A stretch of 64,000 bases of DNA from positions 92,546-156,545 of the forward strand of contig JAJVHZ010000076.1 in assembly GCA_022072255.1 (NCBI GenBank), read 5' to 3'. The notes beneath the pieces are model-generated. The model worked only from the letters and a program-made list of their open reading frames with translations, ran no database searches and was not told where the DNA came from. A program made the translations under genes and the position numbers. Shown in pieces: positions 28,612 to 36,843 of the stretch; the first letter of the stretch is position 1, and each line of letters starts with the position of its first letter. This DNA comes from Gammaproteobacteria bacterium. GTDB taxonomy: Bacteria; Pseudomonadota; Gammaproteobacteria; JAJPIJ01.

Positions 28612-29742
28612 CTAATCGCTTTCCGCGGCCATTGTCTCCCGCAGCGACGCCGCAAGGTCCTGGCATCTGCGGTGCACGACCCCGATTGCCTGCTCCGCAT
28701 CGGCGCCGGTGCCGCGGACGGTGCATAGCGGGCTTCCCGCCGCGATGCGTGTTCCCGGCAACGGGATGTCCGCGACCCATTCGGGCCACGCGATGGAGGC
28801 CCGGATCGCCAGGTCCCGGGGCGCGTAGTAGACGCTCTGCGCCCGCGAGACGGCCGCCGGCGCCGGTCGCCGCAGCCTGCCCTGGCAGGCCTCCACATGG
28901 AGCGCGAACAGCGAGGCTGGCTCGGACTCGAACAGCTCGAAGGAGGCCGGCGGGCGCGGATTGACATCGACGAGCAGCGGGCGGCCGGAAGGCGCGAGCA
29001 CGAAATCGAATCCGCACAGGCCGCGCAGCCCGAGCTCGCCGGTCAAACGTCCGCACCACTGTGCGAGCAGGCGCGCGAGGGCTCTGTCGGCCCGCGCCAG
29101 CACCGTGCCGCTGTGCTGGTACGGCGTCACCAGGGTGGGCTGCGCACACCAATGGCGGCACGTCCCGAGCAGCTCCGCGCCCCGGCGGCCGTCGGCGAGC
29201 AACAGCGCCGACATGGACACGCCGTCCACCCGGCGCTGGGCATAGTGATGCTCCGCGAGCGGACGGCCGCCGCGGGCAGGCCGCACGTGCGCGCCGCCGC
29301 AGCCGCCGATCCGCTTCTCGAGCCAGCCCTCGCCGGGGATCGTCCCGTCGGTCACGGTGTGCGGAAACTCTATCCGCTGCCGGAGCAGCGCCGGGAACAA
29401 TGCCGCCGGCCGCGTGGCCGCGCGCACCGTCCGCGCACCGTTGCCACGGACGGGCGCGAGCCGCTCCAGGTCCTCCAGCAGCTCCGGTGCGGCTTCGAAG
29501 CCGCTTCCGCAGACGATGAACGCCGGCCGATGGGCCGTGAGGGTCTCGCCGGCCGCCGCCAGCAGCGCCCCCCGGTCGAATCCCCCTCCATCCGACGGCA
29601 CCACCCGCGCGCTGACGCTCGCCGCGCGGGTGTCCGAGTCGCCGAACAGATCGATCGCGTGTACGGCGTAGCCGCACCGGGCCGCCGCCTGCGCGAGCGC
29701 GCGCGCCGAGAGCGAGATGACGAGAACGCTGGATACGGACAA
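28612..29742 (-). CDS. ATP-grasp domain protein of the C1 cluster, function unknown
   Basis: 376 aa, starting at a TTG that directly follows the mtdB stop; no other start is available near the first strand (SVSSVLVISLSARALAQAA). ATP-grasp features are the divergent lid GEGWLEKRIGGCGGAHVRPA and the C-terminal metal site RPLLVDVNPRPPASFELF. It is a recurrent but uncharacterised ATP-grasp protein of bacterial H4MPT clusters, distinct from the MfnD-like and RimK-like ligases also present here. Presumably it forms an amide or ester bond in cofactor assembly. It is in operon with mtdB upstream and mch about 100 bp downstream. Confidence 0.8.
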   Translation of the reverse strand: MSVSSVLVISLSARALAQAAARCGYAVHAIDLFGDSDTRAASVSARVVPSDGGGFDRGALLAAAGETLTAHRPAFIVCGSGFEAAPELLEDLERLAPVRGNGARTVRAATRPAALFPALLRQRIEFPHTVTDGTIPGEGWLEKRIGGCGGAHVRPARGGRPLAEHHYAQRRVDGVSMSALLLADGRRGAELLGTCRHWCAQPTLVTPYQHSGTVLARADRALARLLAQWCGRLTGELGLRGLCGFDFVLAPSGRPLLVDVNPRPPASFELFESEPASLFALHVEACQGRLRRPAPAAVSRAQSVYYAPRDLAIRASIAWPEWVADIPLPGTRIAAGSPLCTVRGTGADAEQAIGVVHRRCQDLAASLRETMAAESD

Positions 29743-30699
29743 CTACGGCTGCGCCGCGAGCTCGCGCGCCACCGCGAAGGCCTCTGGAAAGCTCAGGTAC
29801 AGGGGCCTCTCGGCGTCGATCATGAGCTGGAACAGGCGGGTGTGGACCTTGTACTTGACGTCGCCCACGGCGAGCGCGCCGATGCCCACCGCCTGCTTGG
29901 GCGTGTCGGCAAGCACCTTGCCCATGTCGTGGACGCCGATCCCCTCGATGCCGAGAGGCGGCACGGCGTTGACGTCCGCGGCGACGATCATGCGCGGCGC
30001 GCTGCGCAGCATGCTGGCGCTCAGCACCTGCACGCCGGCGCGAGCGGCGGAAAGCACGATGTCGGCCTCCTGCAACAGCGCGACGATCCCCTCCGGCGAG
30101 CTGCCCTCCGCGCCGTGCATGCGCGTGCCGAATCGCTTGTTGTACCTCTCCGCCAGATCATCGGCGATGGCCTTGCGCTGGTGACTCACCAGGACGGCCT
30201 CGGCGCCTTCGCGTGAGGCCAGCATACCGGCGCAGATCGCCACCGGGCCGGTGCCGCCGAAGATGTAGACGCGCTTGCCCTTCAGGTCACCGCCGCCGCG
30301 CGTCACGCTCCAGCGCTCCACGCAGGCCATGAGCGCCGCGGCGGTGGTGATCGCGCCGCTCGGGTCGAGGAACACCGAGACCTCGAACGGCGGGACCATC
30401 GCCCCCCGGGCCGCGTCGAGCATGTCCAGTGAGAGACCCAGATCGCGCCCGCCGATGAAGATTCCGGTGCGCTTCACGCCTTTCGGTCCGCGCGAGAAGA
30501 TCGTGTCCTGGGTCAATGCCGGGATGTCCTCCAGGGCGACGTCGCTGTAAGGAACGACCGCATCGTAGTTCGCCTCGTACGCCATGTTGATGTCGAACGG
30601 GCTGACGTTCTTCGTGGGGTTGAACATGTGCAGGATGTGCTGGCTGTTCTTGGCCCGGCGATCCTTGCAATTCCGGCGATCCGCTGTCGTCTCGTTCAT
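29743..30699 (-). CDS. mtdB: Methylene-H4MPT dehydrogenase (NAD(P)+)
   Basis: 318 aa. Oxidises methylene-H4MPT to methenyl-H4MPT. HILHMFNPTKNVSPFDINMA, LTQDTIFSRGPKGVKRTGIF, the Rossmann loop KRVYIFGGTGPVAICAGML and VAADVNAVPPLGIEGIG match MtdB rather than the folate-linked MtdA. The protein has about 18 residues before the usual N-terminus (MNETTADRRNCKDRRAKN); no later start codon precedes the conserved ILHM strand, so the extension looks real. It follows mptG by about 100 bp and is directly followed by an ATP-grasp gene. Confidence 0.95.
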   Translation of the reverse strand: MNETTADRRNCKDRRAKNSQHILHMFNPTKNVSPFDINMAYEANYDAVVPYSDVALEDIPALTQDTIFSRGPKGVKRTGIFIGGRDLGLSLDMLDAARGAMVPPFEVSVFLDPSGAITTAAALMACVERWSVTRGGGDLKGKRVYIFGGTGPVAICAGMLASREGAEAVLVSHQRKAIADDLAERYNKRFGTRMHGAEGSSPEGIVALLQEADIVLSAARAGVQVLSASMLRSAPRMIVAADVNAVPPLGIEGIGVHDMGKVLADTPKQAVGIGALAVGDVKYKVHTRLFQLMIDAERPLYLSFPEAFAVARELAAQP

Positions 30700-30801
30700 G
30701 ATGCCCGCTCTTGACTGTGTGAATGGTCGATGTCGAAGACGGCGCCGGATGTGGCGCGCGGCGGCGCACTCGCCGCACGCCCGCTTCCGGCCGCCCGTCG
30801 G

Positions 30802-31815
30802 TCAGCTGCTGAGCGCCTGGGGGCGGGCACCCTGTCGTGTGCGCGTCTCCTGCACGGCGAGACCGCGATTCAGGCCACGCACCACCACGAACTCCAGCGA
30901 GGTGTCCCGCCAGCGCGCGCGGGCGTCGGCCTGCGTCGCCAGTGCCGTGGCGTCATCCGCGAACAGCGCGAAGCCGGTCGGTCCCCAGGAGGTCTGCCCT
31001 ACGCCCCTGATACCCTGTGCCAGCAACCACTCCAGCACCGCCGCCACCCGCGGGCTGCCGTAACGGCCGCCCTGCGCCGCCGCGAACATGTCGCCCATCG
31101 CCTCCTGCAGGACCCTGACCGCCTCGGCGAACACCTCGAACTGCCGCTCCGCCAGCGCCGGGAGCATCTGCACCAGCACGCGGCGGCTGAGCTCGGCCGC
31201 GGTCGCCGCGCTCATCGTCGGCAACTGCGCGAACGCCTCGGCCTCCCCGGCGCCGTGCACCCCCTGGCGATTGTGATCGAATGTCAGCAGTACCCGCCAC
31301 TGCTCCGGGAACGGCAGGCGGGCGATGACCGGCGGCACGACCGTTTCCTGCCCGCGCCCGCCGTCGAGGATGAATCCGCCCTGCCCGGAGGCAGCGATGC
31401 CGATGCCCGAACGCAGTCCGCGCCCCATGAGGCTCGCCAGTTCCACCGAGGTGAGAGCGAGGCCGGCAAGGCGGCTGGCGGCCGTGCCGACGGCAAGCGC
31501 CATCTGGGTGCCCGAACCGAGGCCGACGTGCTCGGGGATGGCCTGCAGCAGGCGCAGGTTGATGCCCGCCGTGAGGCTGAGCCGCTCGCGGATGGTCTGC
31601 AGGCAACGTCTGGCGCGATCGGCGCCCGGCCCCTCCACCGTCACTGCATCGGACCTGGCGGCGGTCAGCCGCGTGGCGACACCGGTGATCGGCAATCCCA
31701 GGCTGACGAAGCGGCGACCGTACCCGCCCTCCATGTCGACGAAACCGAGGTGCAGGCGCGCGGGCGCATCAACCAACACGATGTGCGTGGAGTCGTGCGC
31801 ACGCTCGGATGACAT
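30802..31815 (-). CDS. mptG: Beta-ribofuranosylaminobenzene 5'-phosphate (beta-RFAP) synthase
   Basis: 337 aa GHMP-kinase-fold enzyme that condenses p-aminobenzoate with PRPP, the first committed step to the H4MPT side chain. Seen: VLVDAPARLHLGFVDMEGGYG-type N-terminus (APARLHLGFVDM), the glycine-rich GLGSGTQMALAVGTAASRLAG, GRGLRSGIGIAASGQGGFIL and C-terminal GVGQTSWGPTGFALFAD. ATG 31815 is the start; a longer frame to 31941 lacks similarity. It heads the minus-strand C1 operon and diverges from fhcB across a 286-bp gap holding a promoter-like sequence for fhc. pabB elsewhere in the window supplies its aromatic substrate. Confidence 0.94.
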   Translation of the reverse strand: MSSERAHDSTHIVLVDAPARLHLGFVDMEGGYGRRFVSLGLPITGVATRLTAARSDAVTVEGPGADRARRCLQTIRERLSLTAGINLRLLQAIPEHVGLGSGTQMALAVGTAASRLAGLALTSVELASLMGRGLRSGIGIAASGQGGFILDGGRGQETVVPPVIARLPFPEQWRVLLTFDHNRQGVHGAGEAEAFAQLPTMSAATAAELSRRVLVQMLPALAERQFEVFAEAVRVLQEAMGDMFAAAQGGRYGSPRVAAVLEWLLAQGIRGVGQTSWGPTGFALFADDATALATQADARARWRDTSLEFVVVRGLNRGLAVQETRTRQGARPQALSS

Positions 31816-31971
31816 GGATGTGTCGGTTCCCGGAATTCGGATGCGGTGAATGTTTGGCCCTGCAGGCGGCAGTATACCGAACGCGTACCGGCATCGCAGC
31901 CGGCCGCAACGAGACAGCGCAGGCGCGTGCACGCGCCGCACCCGCGGCCGCCCGCGCTCGTCCGCACGTGA

Positions 31972-32001
31972 TTGTGGCCGCGATCCACATAGTGTGCTAA
32001 T
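31972..32001 (+). promoter_or_regulatory. Candidate sigma70-type promoter for the fhc-fdh operon
   Basis: TTGTGG (31972-31977), an 18-bp spacer, then GCTAAT (31996-32001) preceded by a TG extension. The predicted start is about 90 bases before fhcB. Both hexamers match only 4 of 6 positions, so support is moderate. Confidence 0.4.
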
Positions 32002-32061
32002 TTCTCCCCCTCTGCGCAGGGGCCGCGGTGCCCGCGCCCGTGGTCAAAGAATCAACGAGAA

Positions 32062-32081
32062 CCCGCTGCCGCGTCAGCGGG
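32062..32081 (+). other. Stem-loop in the fhcB leader
   Basis: Seven-bp perfect stem CCCGCTG / CAGCGGG with a six-base loop, ending 20 bases before the fhcB ATG. There is no T run, so it is not a terminator. It could shape access to the weak ribosome binding site or be incidental. Confidence 0.35.
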
Positions 32082-32101
32082 GGAACAACCATCAGAGCGC
32101 C

Positions 32102-33400
32102 ATGAATCCAGCCACCGCAGCGTCGCCGACGGCGAAGTCGGGATCCCGCACACACACCTCCGTCACCTGTCCATTCTGCAGTCTGCTCTGCGACGACCTC
32201 GAGGTCACCAATCGCGGCGGCAGCCTTGGCGTCACCGCGGGAGACTGTGCCCGCGCCAGGGGCGGTTTCGAGCGAGACTACGCCTCCCTGTCACCGCAGA
32301 TGGACGGCCGGGACGTAAGCATGGACCAGGCCGTGGCCGCGGCGGCCAGGCTGTTGCGCGGCGCGCGCCATCCGCTTTACGGCGGGCTCGGCACCGACGT
32401 GGCCGGCATGCGCGGGCTGCTGGCGCTGGCCGACAGGACCGGCGGCATCGTCGATCACATGCTCGGCGACACCATGTACCGCAACATCCTCGCCATGCAG
32501 GATCGCGGTTGGATCATGACCACCATGACCGAGGTGAGAAACCGGGCCGATGTCGTCATCTTCGCCAACCTCGACGCGGTCAGCGATCATCCCCGCTTCT
32601 TCGAACGCAACATCTGGAATGCGGAATCCATGTTCGGCCTGGCGACGAAATCGCGTCGGATCGTCTACCTGGGCGAGGGGCTGAACACCCGCCCCGGCGT
32701 GAGCCCGGACGGTCGCAAGCCCCTGCACCTGAGGAACGAGCCGGAGCGGCTGGGCGAGCTGATCGGCGCCCTGCGCGCACTGCTGGCCGGCCAGAGCCTG
32801 CAGGCAAGGACGGTCGCCGGCGTGAAGGTCGCGGAACTGACGAAGCTGCTCGGGATAATGAAGGGCGCGAAGTACGGCGTGATCATCTGGTCGCCGCCGC
32901 GCCTGCCGTTCGCCTCCGCTGACCTCGTGGTCGAGGCCATCTGCGACCTCGTGAAGGAACTCAATGCGCAGACCCGCTTCTCCGGCTTCGCCCTCGGCGG
33001 CAACGAGGGCATCCTGACGGCCGGAGCGGTCTGCACCTGGCAGAGCGGCTACCAGCTGCGCACCGATTTCGCCGCCGGCTACCCCGAATTCGACCCGACG
33101 CGCAACGCCACCGCGAGGCTGCTCGCGGACGACGACGTCGATCTGCTGCTGTGGACCTCCACGTTCCTGACCGGGCAGACGCCGCCCGAGACGAAGGCGC
33201 CCACCGTCCTGCTGGCACCGCCGCTGCGCGGCCTGGATACCCGCTGCGCCGTCTACATTCCCGTCGGCACGCCGGGAGTCGACCATCGCGGCCAGATGTG
33301 CCGCGTCGACAACGTCGTGTCGCTGCCCCTGCACCAGGTGCGCGAATCGGCGCTGCCCAGCGTGGCCGGCGTCTGCAACCTACTCCTGCAGTCCCTGTAG
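32102..33400 (+). CDS. fhcB: Formyltransferase/hydrolase complex subunit B (formylmethanofuran dehydrogenase B-like)
   Basis: 432 aa. Member of the molybdopterin-oxidoreductase fold corresponding to archaeal FmdB/FwdB. An N-terminal cysteine motif SVTCPFCSLLCDDLEV and GDCARARGGF remain, then GLGTDVAGMRGLLALADRTGG and the C-terminal VYIPVGTPGVDHRGQMCRVD. In bacterial Fhc the complex hydrolyses formyl-methylofuran to formate without redox activity, so this subunit is structural. It is the first gene of fhcB-A-D-C, with fhcA 9 bp downstream. The ATG has only a weak Shine-Dalgarno. Confidence 0.95.
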   Translation: MNPATAASPTAKSGSRTHTSVTCPFCSLLCDDLEVTNRGGSLGVTAGDCARARGGFERDYASLSPQMDGRDVSMDQAVAAAARLLRGARHPLYGGLGTDVAGMRGLLALADRTGGIVDHMLGDTMYRNILAMQDRGWIMTTMTEVRNRADVVIFANLDAVSDHPRFFERNIWNAESMFGLATKSRRIVYLGEGLNTRPGVSPDGRKPLHLRNEPERLGELIGALRALLAGQSLQARTVAGVKVAELTKLLGIMKGAKYGVIIWSPPRLPFASADLVVEAICDLVKELNAQTRFSGFALGGNEGILTAGAVCTWQSGYQLRTDFAAGYPEFDPTRNATARLLADDDVDLLLWTSTFLTGQTPPETKAPTVLLAPPLRGLDTRCAVYIPVGTPGVDHRGQMCRVDNVVSLPLHQVRESALPSVAGVCNLLLQSL

Positions 33401-33409
33401 CAGGCCCCC

Positions 33410-35080
33410 ATGCTGATCAAGCTCACAGGCGGTACCGTCTACGACCCCATGCACGGGGTAGACGGGCAGGTGCGCGACATCTACGTCCGCGATGGCCGGG
33501 TCGTGTCCAGCCCACCCGCCGACCAGCGCATCGACGAGGAATACGACCTGCGTGGCAAGGTGGTGATGGCCGGCGCCATCGACCCGCACTCCCATATCGG
33601 CGGCGGCAAGGTCAACATCGCCCGCACGCTGCTGCCGGAGGATCACCGCCCGCACCCGATACCGCGCACGGCCCTGACCCGATCCGGCACCGGCCGCGCC
33701 GCGCCGTCCAGCATCACCACCGGCTATCGTTATGCCGAGATGGGCTACACGGCGGTGTTCGAACCGGCGATGCTGCCGGCGAACTCGCGCCAGGCGCACA
33801 TGGAACTGGCCGACACCCCGATCATCGACAAGGGCGCCTACGTGATGCTGGGCTCCGACGACTACCTGCTGCGCATGATGGCGGCGGGCAAGACGCAGGC
33901 GGAGATCAACGACTACATCGCCTACACGATCGTCGCCGCGCAGGCGGTTGCGGTGAAGGTGGTGAATCCCGGCGGCATCAGCGCCTTCAAGTTCAACCAG
34001 CGCAACCTGGACCTGGACGAGAAGAACAGCTACTACGGCGTCACCCCGCGCCAGATCCTGCAGACCCTGGCACGCGGCGTGAAGGAACTGGGCATTCCCC
34101 ATCCGCTGCACATCCACGGCTGCAATCTCGGCGTGCCCGGAAACGTGCAGACCACGCTCGACACCATCACCGGGGTGGAGGGCCTGCCCATCCACCTGAC
34201 GCACATCCAGTTCCACAGCTACGGCACCGAGGGCGACAAGAAATTCTCCTCCGGGGCCGCGCAGATCGCCGAGGCGATCAACCGGCACAAGCACGTGTCC
34301 GCCGACGTCGGCCAGATCATGTTCGGCCAGACGGTCACCGCCTCGGGCGACAACATGGCGCAGTTCCGCAATCGCGGCTTCGCCACACCCAACAAGTGGG
34401 TCTGCATGGACATCGAATGCGACGCCGGCTGCGGCGTGGTGCCGTTCCGCTATCGCGACCAGAATTTCGTCAACGCGCTGCAATGGGCGATCGGCCTGGA
34501 GATCTTCCTGCTGGTGGAGGACCCCTGGCGCGTGTTTCTCACCACCGATCATCCCAACGGCGCACCGTTCACGTCCTACCCTCATCTCATCAGGCTGCTG
34601 ATGGACAAGAGCTTCCGCGACGCGAACTTCGAGCGCCTGCACCCGGAGGCGCAGGCGATGAGCACGCTGAAGTCCGTTCAGCGCGAGTACTCGCTCTACG
34701 AGATCGCCATCATGACCCGCGCGGCGCCGAGCCGCAGCCTGGGCCTGGGCGACCGCGGCCACCTCGGCGTTGGCGCGGCCGCCGACATCACCGTCTACAC
34801 GCCGCACGGCGACAGGGAACGCATGTTCGAGAAGCCCGATTACGTCTTCAAGGACGGCACCCCGGTGGCGAGGAACGGCAGGATCGTCAGGGTGACCGAC
34901 GGCGGAACCCATACGCTGCGCCCAGGCTTCGACAAGGCGGTGCTGAAGCCGCTGCGCGCGTACTTCGAGCAGTTCCATACAATGCGGCTCGAGAACTTCT
35001 GCGTCAGCGACGAGGAGATCGTCAACGACGGCCGCGGGCGTATCATCGTCAACCAGCTCCGTGCCGGCTCCCGGGGATAA
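33410..35080 (+). CDS. fhcA: Formyltransferase/hydrolase complex subunit A (catalytic hydrolase)
   Basis: 556 aa amidohydrolase-superfamily protein equivalent to FmdA/FwdA. The metal-binding GAIDPHSHIGGGKVN (about 58-72), IHGCNLG, THIQFHSYG and VFLTTDHPNGAPF segments carry the His and Asp ligands expected of the binuclear zinc site that hydrolyses N-formyl-methylofuran to formate. It lies between fhcB and fhcD in a tight operon (gaps of 9 and 3 bp). Confidence 0.96.
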   Translation: MLIKLTGGTVYDPMHGVDGQVRDIYVRDGRVVSSPPADQRIDEEYDLRGKVVMAGAIDPHSHIGGGKVNIARTLLPEDHRPHPIPRTALTRSGTGRAAPSSITTGYRYAEMGYTAVFEPAMLPANSRQAHMELADTPIIDKGAYVMLGSDDYLLRMMAAGKTQAEINDYIAYTIVAAQAVAVKVVNPGGISAFKFNQRNLDLDEKNSYYGVTPRQILQTLARGVKELGIPHPLHIHGCNLGVPGNVQTTLDTITGVEGLPIHLTHIQFHSYGTEGDKKFSSGAAQIAEAINRHKHVSADVGQIMFGQTVTASGDNMAQFRNRGFATPNKWVCMDIECDAGCGVVPFRYRDQNFVNALQWAIGLEIFLLVEDPWRVFLTTDHPNGAPFTSYPHLIRLLMDKSFRDANFERLHPEAQAMSTLKSVQREYSLYEIAIMTRAAPSRSLGLGDRGHLGVGAAADITVYTPHGDRERMFEKPDYVFKDGTPVARNGRIVRVTDGGTHTLRPGFDKAVLKPLRAYFEQFHTMRLENFCVSDEEIVNDGRGRIIVNQLRAGSRG

Positions 35081-35083
35081 GCA

Positions 35084-35986
35084 ATGAATATCAACGGCGT
35101 CGAGATCGAAGACACCTACGCGGAGGCGTTCCCGATGCGGGCCACCCGCATCATCGTCACCGCCGTCAACCGCCGCTGGACGCTCAATGCCGCCCATGCC
35201 GCCACCGGGTTCGCCACCTCGGTAATCGCCTGCGGCTGCGAGGCGGGGATCGAGCGCGAGCTCAAGCCGGTCGAGACGCCGGACGGGCGGCCCGGCGTGT
35301 CCATGCTGCTGTTCACGATGTCGAGCAAGGAGATGGCCAGGCAGGTTCAGAACCGGATTGGCCAGTGCGTCCTGACCTCCCCCACCAGCGCGTGCTTTGC
35401 CGGCATGGGCCCGAAGGAGGGTGAGAAGCTCGCACTGGGCAAGAACCTGCGCTTCTTCGGCGACGGCTACCAGGCCTCCAAGAAGATCGACGGCGCACGC
35501 TACTGGCGGGTGCCGGTGATGGACGGGGAGTTCCTCTGCCAGGAGAACACGCGCATGGTCAAGGCGATCGGCGGCGGGAACTTCCTGGTCCTCGCGGAGA
35601 CTCAAAGACAGGCACTGGCCGCCTGCGAGAAGGCGATCGCCGCGATGAAGAGGATCCCCAACGTCATCATGCCGTTCCCCGGCGGGGTGGTGCGCTCCGG
35701 TTCCAAGGTGGGTTCGAAATACAAGGCCCTGCCCGCGTCGACCAACGACGCCTACTGCCCGACCCTGAAGGGACAGGTGAGGTCCGCCCTGCCCCCCGAG
35801 GTCGGCTCCGTCATGGAGATCGTCATCGACGGGCTCGACGAGGCCGCCATCCGGGCAGCGACCAGGGCGGGAATACGCGCCGCCTGCTCTCTGGGCCGCA
35901 GGCGCGGCATCGTGCGGATCTCGGCCGGCAACTACGGTGGCAAGCTCGGCCCCCACCTCTTCCACCTGCGACGGATCCTGAAATGA
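35084..35986 (+). CDS. fhcD: Formylmethanofuran:H4MPT formyltransferase subunit
   Basis: 300 aa, equal to the archaeal Ftr length. MNINGVEIEDTYAEAFPMRA, GCEAGIERELKPVETPDGRPG-like wording, CVLTSPTSACFAGM and VMPFPGGVVRSGSKVGSKY are characteristic. Transfers the formyl group from H4MPT to methylofuran before hydrolysis by FhcA. It starts 3 bp after fhcA and its stop overlaps the fhcC start by 4 bp (ATGA). Confidence 0.96.
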   Translation: MNINGVEIEDTYAEAFPMRATRIIVTAVNRRWTLNAAHAATGFATSVIACGCEAGIERELKPVETPDGRPGVSMLLFTMSSKEMARQVQNRIGQCVLTSPTSACFAGMGPKEGEKLALGKNLRFFGDGYQASKKIDGARYWRVPVMDGEFLCQENTRMVKAIGGGNFLVLAETQRQALAACEKAIAAMKRIPNVIMPFPGGVVRSGSKVGSKYKALPASTNDAYCPTLKGQVRSALPPEVGSVMEIVIDGLDEAAIRAATRAGIRAACSLGRRRGIVRISAGNYGGKLGPHLFHLRRILK

Positions 35987-36798
35987 AGGCCCTGACGCTC
36001 ACCCTGAAGGCCGCGCCCGCGCAGCGCGTCGATCTCGCGCCGATCACCCCGGAGAAGCTGCGCGGCAAGAAGGCCGCGGAGATCGGCAGGATCAGGCTGC
36101 AATGCGGCAACCGTACCGTCGCCGTCGCCGAGCTGTTCGCGGTGACCGCCGGGAACTGCGAGGAGATCGTCATCCGCAGATGCACCGGGAAATTCGACAA
36201 CGTCGGGGCCGGCATGACCTGCGGTTCGATCGCCGTGCACGGCAACACCGGCCACCGCACCGGGGCGCAGATGGCGGGCGGCACACTGACCGTGCGCGGC
36301 AGCACGCTCGACTGGGCCGGCACCGGGATGGCCGGCGGCACGCTGGTCATTCACGGCGACACCGGTCGTTGCCTCGGTGCAGCATGGCCCGGCGACGCCC
36401 AGGGCATGCGTAACGGCACGATTATTGTTTGCGGCAATGCCGGGGAGCGCGTCGGCGACAAGATGCGCCGCGGGGCCATCGTCATCGAGGGCAACGCCGG
36501 CGATTACTGCGGCGCTCGCATGATCGCGGGGTCGATACTCGTATGCGGCAAAGCAGGGGATTTCATCGGCTACTCCATGAAGCGCGGCAGCATCTTGCTG
36601 ACCCGTGTTCCGAGGCTGCCCGCCACCTTCAACGACTGTGGTACCTTCGAATTCGGATTCCTGCCGCTGCTGCTGCGCAGCCTGGGCAGACTGAGCCACC
36701 GCGCCGCCGCCCTGAGTAAGCGCGCCAGCGCGCGCGCCCAGCGTTACGCGGGCGACCTCGCCAACGTCGGCAAGGGCGAGCTGCTCGTCCTGCGCTGA
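35983..36798 (+). CDS. fhcC: Formyltransferase/hydrolase complex subunit C
   Basis: 271 aa beta-helix protein related to FmdC/FwdC and the GXGXG domain of glutamate synthase. Repeats of the GXXGXXM/GGXXXI type are visible: VGAGMTCGSIAVHGNTGHRTG, AQMAGGTLTVRG, TGMAGGTLVIHGDTG, DKMRRGAIVIEGNAGDY and ARMIAGSILVCGKAGDF. It is a structural subunit of Fhc and the last fhc gene; fdhB starts 45 bp downstream on the same strand, probably in the same transcript. Confidence 0.95.
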   Translation: MKALTLTLKAAPAQRVDLAPITPEKLRGKKAAEIGRIRLQCGNRTVAVAELFAVTAGNCEEIVIRRCTGKFDNVGAGMTCGSIAVHGNTGHRTGAQMAGGTLTVRGSTLDWAGTGMAGGTLVIHGDTGRCLGAAWPGDAQGMRNGTIIVCGNAGERVGDKMRRGAIVIEGNAGDYCGARMIAGSILVCGKAGDFIGYSMKRGSILLTRVPRLPATFNDCGTFEFGFLPLLLRSLGRLSHRAAALSKRASARAQRYAGDLANVGKGELLVLR

Positions 36799-36843
36799 GC
36801 ACACCTCTTGAACACCCGCTCCAACACAGGGAGGATCTAGACC

